Shown here: piece by piece, positions 30,836 through 40,375 of the stretch
How the letters are laid out: each line of letters opens with the position of its first letter
Position numbering within the stretch: position 1 is the stretch's first letter
Position numbers and translations under genes: made by a program
The notes under the pieces: model-generated
Databases searched by the model: none
What the model was told of the DNA's origin: nothing
The model's input: the letters and a program-made list of their open reading frames with translations, nothing else
Source: Crossiella cryophila
Lineage (GTDB): Bacteria > Actinomycetota > Actinomycetes > Mycobacteriales > Pseudonocardiaceae
Direction: 5' to 3'
Assembly: GCF_014204915.1 (NCBI RefSeq)
Contig: NZ_JACHMH010000001.1
Span: forward strand, 8,209,501-8,273,500
DNA length: 64,000 nt

Positions 30836-33800
30836 TCAGCCCACGCGGTAGGCGCGGACCAAGGTCTCGGTGACCGAACCGCCGTCGGCGTCGATCGCCT
30901 TGGTACGCAACGAAACGAACCCACCGGCCGGGTTGGTCACCTTGGCGGTCCAGGACTTCCCGGCGGGCAGCACCGGGACGGGCTGCCAGGTGGCGCCGTC
31001 GTCGGTGGAGACCTCCATGGTCACCGCCACCGCGCCCCGGCCACCCGAGCCGCTCTGGTGCGCGGCGTTGACGGTGAAGGCGAACTCGCCCTGCTTGGCC
31101 CGGTTGGCCAGGTCCAGGGGCAGGTCATAGCGGATGTCCAGCAGCGGCAACGAGGTCTCCTTCGCCGTCCGTCCACTGTGGAACTTCCAGGTGGCACTGG
31201 ACTTGGTGCCCAGGTCCACCCCTGGCAGCGCGCGAGTGCCCGCCACGGTCAGCTCCAGGGGCTGACGCCGCTCCGGCACGTCCACGGTGGCGATACCGGG
31301 GACGTCGCTGCCGCCGATCCGTTTCCCGTTGGCGGACAACGAGGTGCTGCCCTTGTCGAAGTCCGGGCTGAAGTAGCCGCTGGCGGGCAGCCCGCCGGAT
31401 TGGGTGAACATCGGCAGCTCCACCCGGACCTTGTCGCCGGTGCGGGTGATCGCGGGCCGGTGCAGTTCCGGGCCGAACGGGCCGGTGAACAGCGACTGCT
31501 TCACGATCTGCCCGGCGCGGAAGGTGACCGGCAGGGTTTCCTGGATGCCGTAGGCCGCGTTCTGGGTCTGCCCGACCGCGGCGCCGGTGATCCACTCCAG
31601 ACCGGGCGTGTAGTACACGTCGAGTTCGACGGGCACCCGGACCGGGGCTACCGATCCGAACCACATGCCGCCGACCTGCACGTTGGCCTGGATGTCGGTG
31701 GCCAGTTCGCCGGTGCCGGGCTGGGCGATCCGGGTGCGGGCCTTGCCGAGGTCCTTGGCCGCGTGCGGCCAGTCGATCCCGTCCGGCAGCTTCCCGGTGA
31801 TCCGGTCGTGCAGCACGTACAGGCTCGGCGAGTTGGCGACGCCGCGGATGGTGACGCTGCCACCGGGCTGGGCGCGCAGTGCGGCACTGGCCGCGCCGTA
31901 GATATTGATCACCGGGCCGGTCCACTCCGGCCGGTACTCGGCGCCCGCGTCGTCCAGGATCACCCCGGCCGCCCCTGCCGTGAACGCGGCGGCGATCCGC
32001 CGGTTGATCTCCACGGTGGGCTGGCGGCCGGGCTGCATCAGCGCGAACGCGCCGCGCACCTCGACCTTGGCGATCTCCTCCGGGGTGCCGCCGCCGGTGT
32101 CGGCGACCTTGGCGGTGCGTTCACCGCGGAAACCGAGGGGGTTGAGGTCCCTCGGGTTGAGTTCGAGGTCGCCGAGCTTGGCGGAGAGCAGCGGCCGGTT
32201 CCAGGAGGTGTTGCTGTACAACACGATTCCGGGCGCGGGCGCGCTGGCCACCACGAACTCCCGGCCCGGCTTGGACACCATGGACACCCCGGCGCGCTGT
32301 TTGCCGGGCAGGTCGGAGAACACGCCGACCTCGTGGCCCAGCTGGAACGGGGTCTGCACCGCTTGGGGGTCGTCCACCCGCACCCGGACCGGTTTGGCCT
32401 TGCGGCCGTCCAGGACGATCTCCACATCCCGGTCGACGGTGATCTCCTGCACCAGCTTGACCCGGTCGGTGAACACGCCGTAGGGCAGACCGGGCGGGTA
32501 CTCGGTGTCGATCACCTGACCGATCACCCGGTACCGGCCCGCGGGCACGCCCTCGCTGCTGTTGTGCAGGATCCTGGCCTTGCCGGTGTCCAGGTCCTGC
32601 AGCACGACCACGGTGGACGCGTCGGTCTTGCCCTGGTGGCTGAAGGACTTCACGGTGACGATGTGGTCGGCCGGACGCCGTTCGGCCACCACCGAGGTGC
32701 GCAGTTGCACGCCCTCGCCGGTGGCGGTGAGCCGGGCGCCGACCAGGCCGGTGGCCTTGGTGAAGTCGGCGGTCACGGTGACCTCGGCCGAGCCCTTGGC
32801 CGGCACGGTGACCTGTTCGGCGTCGGCGGTGAGCAGGCCGCCGTGCGCGGGCAGGTCCAGCTTCAGCGTGACCGGGCGGTCGGAATCGTTGCTGTACTTC
32901 AGTTTCCGCTTCTCCGGCTGTTCGCCGCCGGTGGGCACGCTGCCCATGGACAGCGAGGCCGGTTCGACCCGCACCCGCTGCTGGTGCGCCCGCGCCAGGT
33001 CCAGCCTGCCCACGCCCTGCCCGAAGACGTCCACGCCGGTGAGCGGGGCGGCGGTGCCCATCAGCGCGGCCTTGAGCCTCTCGCCGGTCCAGCCCGGGTT
33101 CTGCTGGGCCAGCACGGCCGCGGCGCCCGCGACGTGCGGGGTGGCCATCGAGGTGCCGGAGATCCGCAGGTACTGCTCGCTGACCGCGAACTGCGGCAGC
33201 GCGCCGGCGGCGCGGGCGGCCACGATGTCCACGCCGGGCGCGGTGATGTCCGGCTTGGCGGCGTGGTCGAGGTGCCGGGGGCCGCGCGCGGAGAACGCGG
33301 CGAGCTGCCCGGACTTGGTGCTCGCGGCCACGGTCAGCGCCGCGTCGGCCGAGCCGGGTGACTCGACCGCCTCCTGCGAGCCGTTGTTGCCAGCGGCGAT
33401 GACGAACAGGGTGCCCTTCTGCGCGGAGAGCGTGTTCACCGCCTGGGACAACGGATCCGTGCCGTCGGTGGGCGGGCCGCCCAGGCTCATGTTGACCACC
33501 TTGGCGCCCTGATCGGCCGCCCACTGCATGCCGGCCAGGATCGAGTCCTCCGGGCAGTACTCGTCGCAGACCTTGCCGATGAGCAGGTTGGCGTCATAGG
33601 CGATGCCGCGGTACCGGCCCCCGGAAGCCTTGCCGGTGCCCGCGATGGTGGAGGCCACGTGCGTGCCGTGGCCATTGGTGTCCTGCACGGGAACGCCCTG
33701 GAGGAAGCTCTCCGCGGCGGCGACCCGGCCTGCCAGATCCGGGTGCTGCTGGTCGTAGCCGGAGTCGAGCACGCCGACCTTCACCCCGGCGCCGGTGCCC

Positions 33801-34417
33801 CCGGCCTGCCAGGCCTGCGGCGCGCCGATCACCGCCGCGCTCTGGTCCAGGTTGAGCGAAAGCCTGCGGTTGAGCCAGAACTTGCCCTCAGCCGCCCGCA
33901 GTGAGGGCCCGGTCAGCGAGGCCCAGAACTCCCCGGCGCGCTCGGTCGGCCGGGTCAGCGCGGTGACGCCCAGCGCGGGCAGCTCACGGGTGACCGTGCT
34001 GGCCGCCGGCAGGTCCCGGCGGGCCCTGGACTGCGGCGGCCGGGTCAGCAGCACCGGCAGCGCGCCGGTCTCGTCGAAGCGCTGCCGCAGCAGTTCGGTG
34101 ACGTCGAACAGGGTCTCGTCCAGCCGGCCCGCGCGCACCAGCGGCAGCGCGTCGGCGGGGTAGACGAACCGGTGCCCGTTGAGGATCACCTTGTGGAAGG
34201 CCAGGTCCTCGCGACCGGGGCCGGGCCGGACGGTGACCACGTCCTGGCCGCGCACCACCACCTGGTCGCCGCTGAGCAGGGTGATCACGCGTTGCGCCGG
34301 TGCGGCTGACGGTGGTGGTTCGGCGCTCGCCGCGGCCGGGGTCAGCGCCGACCCGGCCAGGGCGAGCAGCGCCACGGTCGCGCCCCAACGGCGACCGTGG
34401 CTGAAGTACGTCCCCAT
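30836..34417 (-). CDS. Secreted S8 (subtilisin-like) multidomain serine protease
   Basis: 1193 aa. Signal peptide at about 1-32; propeptide to ~190; catalytic domain ~200-490 with Asp218 (GVLDSG), His250 (NGHGTH), oxyanion Asn344 (AAGNNGS) and Ser423 (GTSMATPHVAG). A long beta-rich C-terminal half follows with an Fn3-like stretch (~510-590), a protease-associated-type insert (~780-860) and a domain ending in ADGGSVTETLVRAYRVG. Similar to large secreted Streptomyces S8 peptidases. ATG at 34417 with GAGGGAG upstream. No LPXTG-type or membrane anchor seen. Confidence 0.93.
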   Translation of the reverse strand: MGTYFSHGRRWGATVALLALAGSALTPAAASAEPPPSAAPAQRVITLLSGDQVVVRGQDVVTVRPGPGREDLAFHKVILNGHRFVYPADALPLVRAGRLDETLFDVTELLRQRFDETGALPVLLTRPPQSRARRDLPAASTVTRELPALGVTALTRPTERAGEFWASLTGPSLRAAEGKFWLNRRLSLNLDQSAAVIGAPQAWQAGGTGAGVKVGVLDSGYDQQHPDLAGRVAAAESFLQGVPVQDTNGHGTHVASTIAGTGKASGGRYRGIAYDANLLIGKVCDEYCPEDSILAGMQWAADQGAKVVNMSLGGPPTDGTDPLSQAVNTLSAQKGTLFVIAAGNNGSQEAVESPGSADAALTVAASTKSGQLAAFSARGPRHLDHAAKPDITAPGVDIVAARAAGALPQFAVSEQYLRISGTSMATPHVAGAAAVLAQQNPGWTGERLKAALMGTAAPLTGVDVFGQGVGRLDLARAHQQRVRVEPASLSMGSVPTGGEQPEKRKLKYSNDSDRPVTLKLDLPAHGGLLTADAEQVTVPAKGSAEVTVTADFTKATGLVGARLTATGEGVQLRTSVVAERRPADHIVTVKSFSHQGKTDASTVVVLQDLDTGKARILHNSSEGVPAGRYRVIGQVIDTEYPPGLPYGVFTDRVKLVQEITVDRDVEIVLDGRKAKPVRVRVDDPQAVQTPFQLGHEVGVFSDLPGKQRAGVSMVSKPGREFVVASAPAPGIVLYSNTSWNRPLLSAKLGDLELNPRDLNPLGFRGERTAKVADTGGGTPEEIAKVEVRGAFALMQPGRQPTVEINRRIAAAFTAGAAGVILDDAGAEYRPEWTGPVINIYGAASAALRAQPGGSVTIRGVANSPSLYVLHDRITGKLPDGIDWPHAAKDLGKARTRIAQPGTGELATDIQANVQVGGMWFGSVAPVRVPVELDVYYTPGLEWITGAAVGQTQNAAYGIQETLPVTFRAGQIVKQSLFTGPFGPELHRPAITRTGDKVRVELPMFTQSGGLPASGYFSPDFDKGSTSLSANGKRIGGSDVPGIATVDVPERRQPLELTVAGTRALPGVDLGTKSSATWKFHSGRTAKETSLPLLDIRYDLPLDLANRAKQGEFAFTVNAAHQSGSGGRGAVAVTMEVSTDDGATWQPVPVLPAGKSWTAKVTNPAGGFVSLRTKAIDADGGSVTETLVRAYRVG

Positions 34418-34543
34418 GAATGCTCCCTCGCTGGCGAGAACTCCCGTGTTCTCGCTACGGAACACCTACGGCGCAACGACCCGGGAGGTTGCTTCTCCAC
34501 GGGAAGTTCGTGGGAACGGTGGAACGCACACGACCGGCCGGGG

Positions 34544-35641
34544 TCAGCCCAGCAGCGACCTCAGCGCGGCCAGGATCAGCGCGGGCCTGGCCGGGGTGGC
34601 GTTGGGCCCCATCAGGCCGATCCGCCAGACCCGGGTGGCGTACTCGCCCGCGCCCGCGCCGATCTCGATGTCGAAGTCCCGCAACAGCCGGGTGCGGATG
34701 GTCGCCGAGTCCACGCCCTCGGGCACCCACACCGTGGTCAGCTGCGGCAGCCGGTGCCCGTCCGCGGCGAAGAGTTTCAGCCCCAGTTCGGCCAGTCCGT
34801 CCTGCAACTGCGCCCCGGCCGCCTGGTGCCGGGCGTGCACCGCGGGCAGACCCTCTTCGAGGATCCGGCCGAGTCCGGCGTGCAGCGAGGCGATCATCGC
34901 GGTGGGCGCGGTGTGGTGGTAGGTGCGGCCGCCACCGGCGCCGCCGCTGACGTAGTCGCCGATCAGCCCGAGGTCGAGGTACCAGGTGCTGGGCCGTTCC
35001 ACCCGCCGCGCCCAGGCCCGTTCGGAGAAGGTGAACGGGGCGAGGCCGGGGGCGACGCCGAGGCACTTCTGGGTGCCGGCGTAGGCGATGTCCACGCCCC
35101 ACTCGTCGATGTGCAGCGGCATGCCCGCGATGGAGGTGACGCAGTCGGCGATGACCAGTGCGTTGTCGTCGCGGGCGTGCACGGCCTGGGCGAGGCCGCC
35201 GATGTCGCTGAGCACGCCGGTGCTGGTCTCGGCGTGCACCGCGGCCACCAGGTCCGGTTTGGGGTGGGCGTCGAGCATGCGGCGGATGTCGATCGGGGCG
35301 CCCCACTCGTGGTCCACCCGCACCACCTCGGCGCCGTAGCGCGAGGCGACCTCGCACATGCGCACGCCGAAGAGGCCGTTGACGCCGACCACGACCACGG
35401 TGCCGGGCCGCACCGTGTTGACGAAGGCGGCCTCCATGCCGATGGAGCCGGTGCCCGACAGCGGCAGGGTGCGCCGGTTCGTGGTGCCCCACACGGTGCG
35501 CAGCCGGTCGCAGGTCTCGTCCAGGATGCGCAGGAACTCCGGGTCGAGGTGCCCCAGCAGCGGCGCGGCCAGCGCGAGCGTCGCCTCCGGGTAGGGGTTG
35601 CACGGTCCGGGGCCCAGCAGCACACGATCAACCAACGGCAT
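34544..35641 (-). CDS. Class V aminotransferase (alanine-glyoxylate/serine-pyruvate type)
   Basis: 365 aa. PLP enzyme: Lys192 in AYAGTQKCLGVAPG forms the Schiff base, Asp166 (VIADCVTS) contacts the pyridine nitrogen, LGPGPCNPYPEATLAL is the family's N-terminal signature and LSGTGSIGMEAAF the phosphate loop. Homologues transfer amino groups from Ala or Ser to glyoxylate or pyruvate. ATG at 35641 (MPLVDRVLLGPGP); the frame is open upstream but overlaps the SGNH gene as a shadow. Confidence 0.9.
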   Translation of the reverse strand: MPLVDRVLLGPGPCNPYPEATLALAAPLLGHLDPEFLRILDETCDRLRTVWGTTNRRTLPLSGTGSIGMEAAFVNTVRPGTVVVVGVNGLFGVRMCEVASRYGAEVVRVDHEWGAPIDIRRMLDAHPKPDLVAAVHAETSTGVLSDIGGLAQAVHARDDNALVIADCVTSIAGMPLHIDEWGVDIAYAGTQKCLGVAPGLAPFTFSERAWARRVERPSTWYLDLGLIGDYVSGGAGGGRTYHHTAPTAMIASLHAGLGRILEEGLPAVHARHQAAGAQLQDGLAELGLKLFAADGHRLPQLTTVWVPEGVDSATIRTRLLRDFDIEIGAGAGEYATRVWRIGLMGPNATPARPALILAALRSLLG

Positions 35642-35664
35642 GGCGGGCACGCTACCTCGTGTGC

Positions 35665-36462
35665 TCAGCGCCTGCTCCTGATATCCCGCCAGATGATCTG
35701 GGCGGCATAGGGCAGCAGGTCTGAGCTGCGCCGCCACAGCCACGGCAGGCCCTTGAACAGCAGCCAGCCCACGTGGTGCAGCGGGGTGATCCGCACCCCG
35801 CCCGCGCAGGTCATCGACACCGGCTCCGGCACCCGGCACCCGGCCGCCTCCAGCAACTCGCCGAAGCCGCGGGCCAGCATCCGGTGGCCGAGTTCGGAGG
35901 GGTGCAGCCGGTCCACGCTCCAGGTGGGCAGGTCGTAGGCGCCGGGCAGCGCGTCCAGGTCCAGGCAGCCGATCCGGTGGCGGCCGACCACCTCGTCGGT
36001 GAGGTCGTTGACCTCGGCGATCCGCGAGCGCAGCGCGCGGGCGAGGGGGCCGGGGATGCGGAAGACGCGGGCGTGGTCGTGGAAGCGGGCGGTGAGCACG
36101 GTGGTCCCGGCCGCGGTGAGCCTGCCGACCACCTCGTCCAGGTCGGCTTTGATCGCCTCGGCGTCGAAGTCCGAGCGCAGGGTGTCGTTCATGCCGACCA
36201 CGAGCACCGCGGCGTCGGGCCGTTGTGCCAGTGCGCGGGGCAGCTGCTGGTCGCGGACGCAGCGCATGCGCGCGCCCTGGAAGGACAGGTTGTGCAGCTC
36301 GGCGCCGAGCCCGTCGGCCAGCAGCGGGGCGAACCCGCGCCAGCCGCCGGGGACTCGGTCGCCGATGCCGACCGTGGTGGAGTCGCCGAGCGCGACCAGG
36401 CTGCGTACCGCTCGCCCGGTGGCACCGGGGACGAGCGCCGGGGCGGTGAGCTGAACCGTCAC
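35665..36462 (-). CDS. SGNH/GDSL hydrolase, cytoplasmic type
   Basis: 265 aa. Ser28 in VALGDSTTVG, Gly in LSFQGAR, Asn in VVGMNDTLR, and DRLHPS with the catalytic Asp/His: a complete SGNH set. No signal peptide, unlike the paralogous hydrolase at 19588. The C-terminal ~45 residues (HHVGWLLFKGLPWLWRRSSDLL) are hydrophobic and aromatic and may associate with membrane. GTG start at 36462. 23 bp upstream of the class V aminotransferase, so possibly co-transcribed with it. Confidence 0.85.
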   Translation of the reverse strand: MTVQLTAPALVPGATGRAVRSLVALGDSTTVGIGDRVPGGWRGFAPLLADGLGAELHNLSFQGARMRCVRDQQLPRALAQRPDAAVLVVGMNDTLRSDFDAEAIKADLDEVVGRLTAAGTTVLTARFHDHARVFRIPGPLARALRSRIAEVNDLTDEVVGRHRIGCLDLDALPGAYDLPTWSVDRLHPSELGHRMLARGFGELLEAAGCRVPEPVSMTCAGGVRITPLHHVGWLLFKGLPWLWRRSSDLLPYAAQIIWRDIRSRR

Positions 36463-36554
36463 GCTTCCACGATCAGGGCGCTCGGCTCACTGCCGGTGAG
36501 ATCAGGATGACCGGGCGGAGACGCCTCGGGGAACTTTCGCCCCCGCCCGGACGT

Positions 36555-37877
36555 TCACGCCTGCATCTGCCAGTCGATCCCGGCCTGGGCCATCCGGTGC
36601 ACCGCCTCGGTGAGGCTGTCCTGGCCGGGGCCGAGGTACATCCGCATGTACGGCATGGGCGACCCGGTGGGCGCGTACGGCCAGGGCCAGGCGGGCGCGA
36701 AGAGCACGCCGGTGCGGGCGAAGGTGTCGTCCCGGAAGCGCACGGTGCCCTCGGGGATCCGCTGATAGGCCTCGGGCAGGGCGAAGAGCAGGTAGGAGGT
36801 GCAGGTCCCGGTGTGCACGGCCCCGGCGGGGTAGTTGAGTTTGCCGTGGAAGAGCCGGTCGACCAGGCGGCGTTTGGCCGCGTACTCGGCGCACTGCTCG
36901 GCCAGGAACACCGCGCTGGCCGGGTCGTCCAGCCAGTCGGCCATGGCGTGCTGGTAGACCCCGCCGTACATCAGCGAGCTGTGCAGCCGGTACCGGTTGA
37001 CCAGCAGGTCCAGGGTGGCCGGTTCGGCGGTCATCAGACCCAGGCCCCAGCCGTTGCAGTGGAACTGCTTGCCGAGGGAGCGCACCGCGAGCCAGCGGCG
37101 GCGCGCGTTGGGCGGGGCGGCGCCGAGCCGGGACAGCAGCACCCGCAGTGCCGAGGTGGGTTCGGTCTCGGGGTCGTGCACGCCGAAGTAGGCGTCGTCG
37201 ACGAGCAGTCCGGCGCCGTGCCGGTGCGCGGTGTCCACGGCGGCGGCGACGAACTCGGGCCGCCAGTTGACCGCGGTGGGGTTGTGCTGGGCGTTGACCA
37301 CCACCATGGCCAGGCGTTCCTCCGGGGTGGAGTCGACCCGGTCGACGACGTCCTGGAGTTCCTCGGCCAGCGGGCGGAAACCGGTTTCCGGCCGCAGGTG
37401 GAGGTAGCGGACCTGGTAGCCGAGGCTGTGGAAGACGCCTTCGTAGTCCCAGCTGGGTCCGGCGGCCACCACGATCGGGGTGCGGCCGTCGGAGCCGAGT
37501 TCGTCCAGGAGGTAGCGGCCGAAGTCGAACATGGCGCCGCGGGTGCCGGTCCAGGTGGCGGCGACCTCGAAGTCCCGGCCGGGTTCGGCGATGCCGTCGA
37601 GGCGGTGGGTGTCCACGACGTAGTCGCGGGCGACCTGGCGCAGCGCGGGCAGGCCGTACATGGACAGCTGGTACCCGTGGGCGTAGAGCGGGCGTTCGTG
37701 CAGGTGGTCGAGCAGACCGGCGGGGACCTGGTTCCAGGTCTCGCCGAAGCTCAGGCACAGCGGGTCGCCGTGCCGACAGCCCTGGGCCAGGTAAGCCCGC
37801 AGCAGCCCGACGTCGGGCATGCGGCTGGGCAGGATGTCATCGGCGACCAGCGCCGTGAAGTCAGCTCGTGTGGTCAA
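36555..37877 (-). CDS. Fold-type I PLP aminotransferase (class I/II), orphan
   Basis: 440 aa. NAQHNPTAVNW (Asn199 region), VDDAYFG (Asp227/228) and Schiff-base Lys270 in RSLGKQFHCNGWGLG. It resembles the aminotransferase group that includes capreomycidine-synthase-type enzymes, but no peptide-antibiotic genes flank it, so the substrate is unknown. The start is a TTG at 37877 (TTG ACC ACA) with GGGGAG eight bases upstream; the next in-frame ATG is at 37820 and would cut residues that look genuine. Confidence 0.75.
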   Translation of the reverse strand: MTTRADFTALVADDILPSRMPDVGLLRAYLAQGCRHGDPLCLSFGETWNQVPAGLLDHLHERPLYAHGYQLSMYGLPALRQVARDYVVDTHRLDGIAEPGRDFEVAATWTGTRGAMFDFGRYLLDELGSDGRTPIVVAAGPSWDYEGVFHSLGYQVRYLHLRPETGFRPLAEELQDVVDRVDSTPEERLAMVVVNAQHNPTAVNWRPEFVAAAVDTAHRHGAGLLVDDAYFGVHDPETEPTSALRVLLSRLGAAPPNARRRWLAVRSLGKQFHCNGWGLGLMTAEPATLDLLVNRYRLHSSLMYGGVYQHAMADWLDDPASAVFLAEQCAEYAAKRRLVDRLFHGKLNYPAGAVHTGTCTSYLLFALPEAYQRIPEGTVRFRDDTFARTGVLFAPAWPWPYAPTGSPMPYMRMYLGPGQDSLTEAVHRMAQAGIDWQMQA

Positions 37878-37965
37878 TGCAGTAACTCCCCAGTTACTCA
37901 GCGGCAGGGTGGAGATCCCAGCCGTGTCATACGAGGAGCGACCGCGAACGGTTCACCGGAACTAC

Positions 37966-37986
37966 AAGAATATCGTGATTATTCTT
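37966..37986. promoter_or_regulatory. AT-rich palindrome between phosphotransferase and aminotransferase
   Basis: AAGAATA-7 bp-TATTCTT, perfect 7-bp arms, the most AT-rich spot in this GC-rich neighbourhood. It lies after the phosphotransferase stop and ~90 bp before the aminotransferase start, both on the minus strand. It could be a promoter/operator of the latter or a terminator of the former. Confidence 0.35.
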
Positions 37987-38007
37987 CCGGTCCGGGCCGG
38001 AAGGTTT

Positions 38008-39216
38008 TCAGCGGAAGGCGGGGTAGAGCGGAAGCTGCTCGGCGTCGGGTCCGAACCGGCGCACGATGGCGTTGGCCACCGCCTCGGCGTGCTCGGCCAT
38101 CTCGTGCTTGCCGCAGGCGATCGCGTCGGTGCGCAGCCTGCGCCAGCGGTCGGCGAGGGCGGCGCTGCGGCGCGGGGAGGTCTGGTTGGCGTCGATGGGC
38201 CGGTCGGTCTCGGTGGTGCGCGGCAGCAGCCACCAGGTGGACAGCCACACCCACAGCACCTGGGCGTCGAGCAGCCTTGGCAGCAGCACGGCGTCGTCGT
38301 CCAGGTCGGGCCAGACGGTGCTGGCCTCGGAGCGCCAGGCGGCGAGCATGGCCTCGGTCATGCCCTGGGGCAGGGCGAAGGAGCACCAGCAGGACGGGAA
38401 CGGCACCCGCAGGTAGGCCACGTCCAGGGCGACATCGCGCATGCAGCCCCACTCGAAGTCGAGGAAGCGCACGCCCCGGTTGGTGACCAGGTTGTTGTCC
38501 GGGCACACGTCGGAGGGGCTGAAGGCGCGGTAGCGGGTGCCGCCGAGCAGCCAGGAGGTGTTGCGGGCGGCCTCGGCGACCGTGTCCGGGGTCTGCACGC
38601 CGATGGCCTCGGCCAGCAGCGCGGGCAGTTCGGTGAGGGCGGTGCGGGCCTCGGGCGCGATGGGGTCGGTCCAGCTGCGCTGGCCGAGTCTGCGCATCAG
38701 CGCGTCGAAGTCGGCCTCGCGACCGGCGGTGTTGGCGTGCACCCGGCCAAGGGCCCTGGCCCAGGCCAGCAGCGCGCGTTCGGCGGCGCGGGCGTCATCG
38801 CCGAGGAGTTTGTCGGCCAGGGTGGGGGCGCGGCCGAGGTCCTCGAGCACGAGCAGCCGTTCGGCCGGTCCGTGCGCGATGAGTTCGGGGCTGACCCGCT
38901 CGCCCACCGACAGCGCGGTGAACAGCTGGCTGCTGGCCGCCTCGTGCGCGAAGGGGTCCGCGGTCTGCCCTGGCAGCAGCGGGGTGCGGTATCGCTTGAT
39001 CACCAGCGTGCGTGGCATGGCGAAGGGTGTCTCGACCACGCGCACGCGGAGTACGACCGACCGGTCGCTACCGCCCAGATCCTCGGCATCACTCAGCCGG
39101 ACGCTCGCGCCGAAGCGGCGGCGCAGCACAGCCTGCGCAGCGGCGACCGTCTCGGCCACCTCCGCTGCCACCTCGTTGTGGACGTCCAGCGGGCCGGTGG
39201 AGATTTCCACGCTCAT
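38008..39216 (-). CDS. APH-family phosphotransferase
   Basis: 402 aa. Protein-kinase-like fold: LVIKRYRTP carries the ATP Lys, LVLEDLG the hinge, FSPSDVCPDNNLV the Brenner-type catalytic loop (D-x4-N) and FLDFEWG the metal-binding DFE. The position two before the catalytic Asp is Pro rather than the usual His; I recall similar PxD forms in related actinobacterial proteins, so this is probably a family trait. Substrate unknown; antibiotic resistance should not be assumed. ATG at 39216. Confidence 0.8.
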   Translation of the reverse strand: MSVEISTGPLDVHNEVAAEVAETVAAAQAVLRRRFGASVRLSDAEDLGGSDRSVVLRVRVVETPFAMPRTLVIKRYRTPLLPGQTADPFAHEAASSQLFTALSVGERVSPELIAHGPAERLLVLEDLGRAPTLADKLLGDDARAAERALLAWARALGRVHANTAGREADFDALMRRLGQRSWTDPIAPEARTALTELPALLAEAIGVQTPDTVAEAARNTSWLLGGTRYRAFSPSDVCPDNNLVTNRGVRFLDFEWGCMRDVALDVAYLRVPFPSCWCSFALPQGMTEAMLAAWRSEASTVWPDLDDDAVLLPRLLDAQVLWVWLSTWWLLPRTTETDRPIDANQTSPRRSAALADRWRRLRTDAIACGKHEMAEHAEAVANAIVRRFGPDAEQLPLYPAFR

Positions 39217-39424
39217 CGTTGTCGACCCTACCGGGCTCGGCTATCACGGATCGGCATGATCTGGTTACGCTCTGGCAAAGCTATCCCGACCAACAAGCCT
39301 GTGGACATTGTCTTTCGGTTCCGATCTCGTTGCGGCGCAAGCCCTCTGCTGCGCGCCGATTCCACCCACCCGGCGTACTACCAACGATCGACAACCCGTC
39401 TGAAGTTCCTCGGTTGTCCGGTTC

Positions 39425-40375
39425 TCAGCCGTCGGCGAGCGGTCTGCCGTTGTCCTGGTATTTGTTCCGGCGGTTGCGCAGCAGCAGCACGATCGTGGCG
39501 GCCAGGACGATCCCGGCCAGGTTGACCAGCAGTTGCAGCGCGGACTGTCCGGCCCGTCCCGGTTCGCCGAGCACCAGCGCCAGCGCGGCGTACCCGGCGG
39601 CGGGCACGGTGGTGACCGAAATGAAAACCCCTACCAACGCGGCGGATTTCGCGGAGGTGAGGGAGAGCATTCCGGCCGCCCCGGCGAGCAGGGCGACGAT
39701 CAGGGAGAACGGGCCCACCTGGTAGACGAAGTCGCTCTGGTGGTTGACGTGCATGATCGATTCATCGAAGAGCCCGGCGGCGTAACCGAGGGCGACCAGT
39801 CCGGCGGTGATGACCATGGCGCACTGGAAGCCGAGCAGCAGCGCGGCCAGGGCGCGGCGGACCAGGTCCCAGCGGCGCAGGACCAGGCCGACGGAGAGCG
39901 CGGCCAGTGGGCCGAACTCGGGGCCGACGACCATTGCGCCGACGATGGTGATCACCGAGTCGGTGATCACGCCGATGGCGGCGAGCAGGCAGGCGATGGT
40001 GAGGAAGCCCAGGTAGGTGAAGTTGAGCCGGGATTCCTCGCCGGTGCGGGCCAGGAGTTCCTCCCACACCACCGCGTCCGCGCCTTCGCCGGGTGCGGCG
40101 ATCTCGGCCTGGTCGGCGGCGTCGGACAGCGCGGTGTCGATGCTCTCCAGGGTGATCGCGCCGTGGTGGTCGATGCCGAGCGCGCAGAGTTCGGTGAGCA
40201 GGTCGTCGAGGGCTTCCCTGGCCACGTCGGCCTCGACGACATCGCCCGCCGGTCGCACGCCCGCGCCCGGGAGCAGCACCAGGTGGGTGGCTCCCGGGCA
40301 GTCCTCAAGCAGCCGGAGCACCGCTTGGGTGTGCTCCGGCTGGTTGACGACGCGCAGGTGCAGCAGCGAACTCAC
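39425..40375 (-). CDS. DUF389 (TIGR00341-type) membrane protein
   Basis: 316 aa. An N-terminal cytoplasmic ferredoxin-like domain (~1-110) is followed by six hydrophobic segments containing [16 protein letters not shown], the DUF389 hallmark, and [23 protein letters not shown]. Function not established; some members are proposed transporters or stress proteins. GTG start at 40375 forms a GTGA overlap with the aspS stop, an unexpected coupling for a synthetase gene. Confidence 0.85.
   Translation of the reverse strand: MSSLLHLRVVNQPEHTQAVLRLLEDCPGATHLVLLPGAGVRPAGDVVEADVAREALDDLLTELCALGIDHHGAITLESIDTALSDAADQAEIAAPGEGADAVVWEELLARTGEESRLNFTYLGFLTIACLLAAIGVITDSVITIVGAMVVGPEFGPLAALSVGLVLRRWDLVRRALAALLLGFQCAMVITAGLVALGYAAGLFDESIMHVNHQSDFVYQVGPFSLIVALLAGAAGMLSLTSAKSAALVGVFISVTTVPAAGYAALALVLGEPGRAGQSALQLLVNLAGIVLAATIVLLLRNRRNKYQDNGRPLADG

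Noticed and set aside
31058-33361. 767-codon plus-strand frame opposite the S8 protease
   Set aside because: Antisense shadow; His/Gly/Asp-rich composition, no domain.
38008-39216. APH gene as antibiotic-resistance determinant
   Set aside because: The fold fits, but the catalytic loop belongs to a broad actinobacterial group and the context has no resistance gene.
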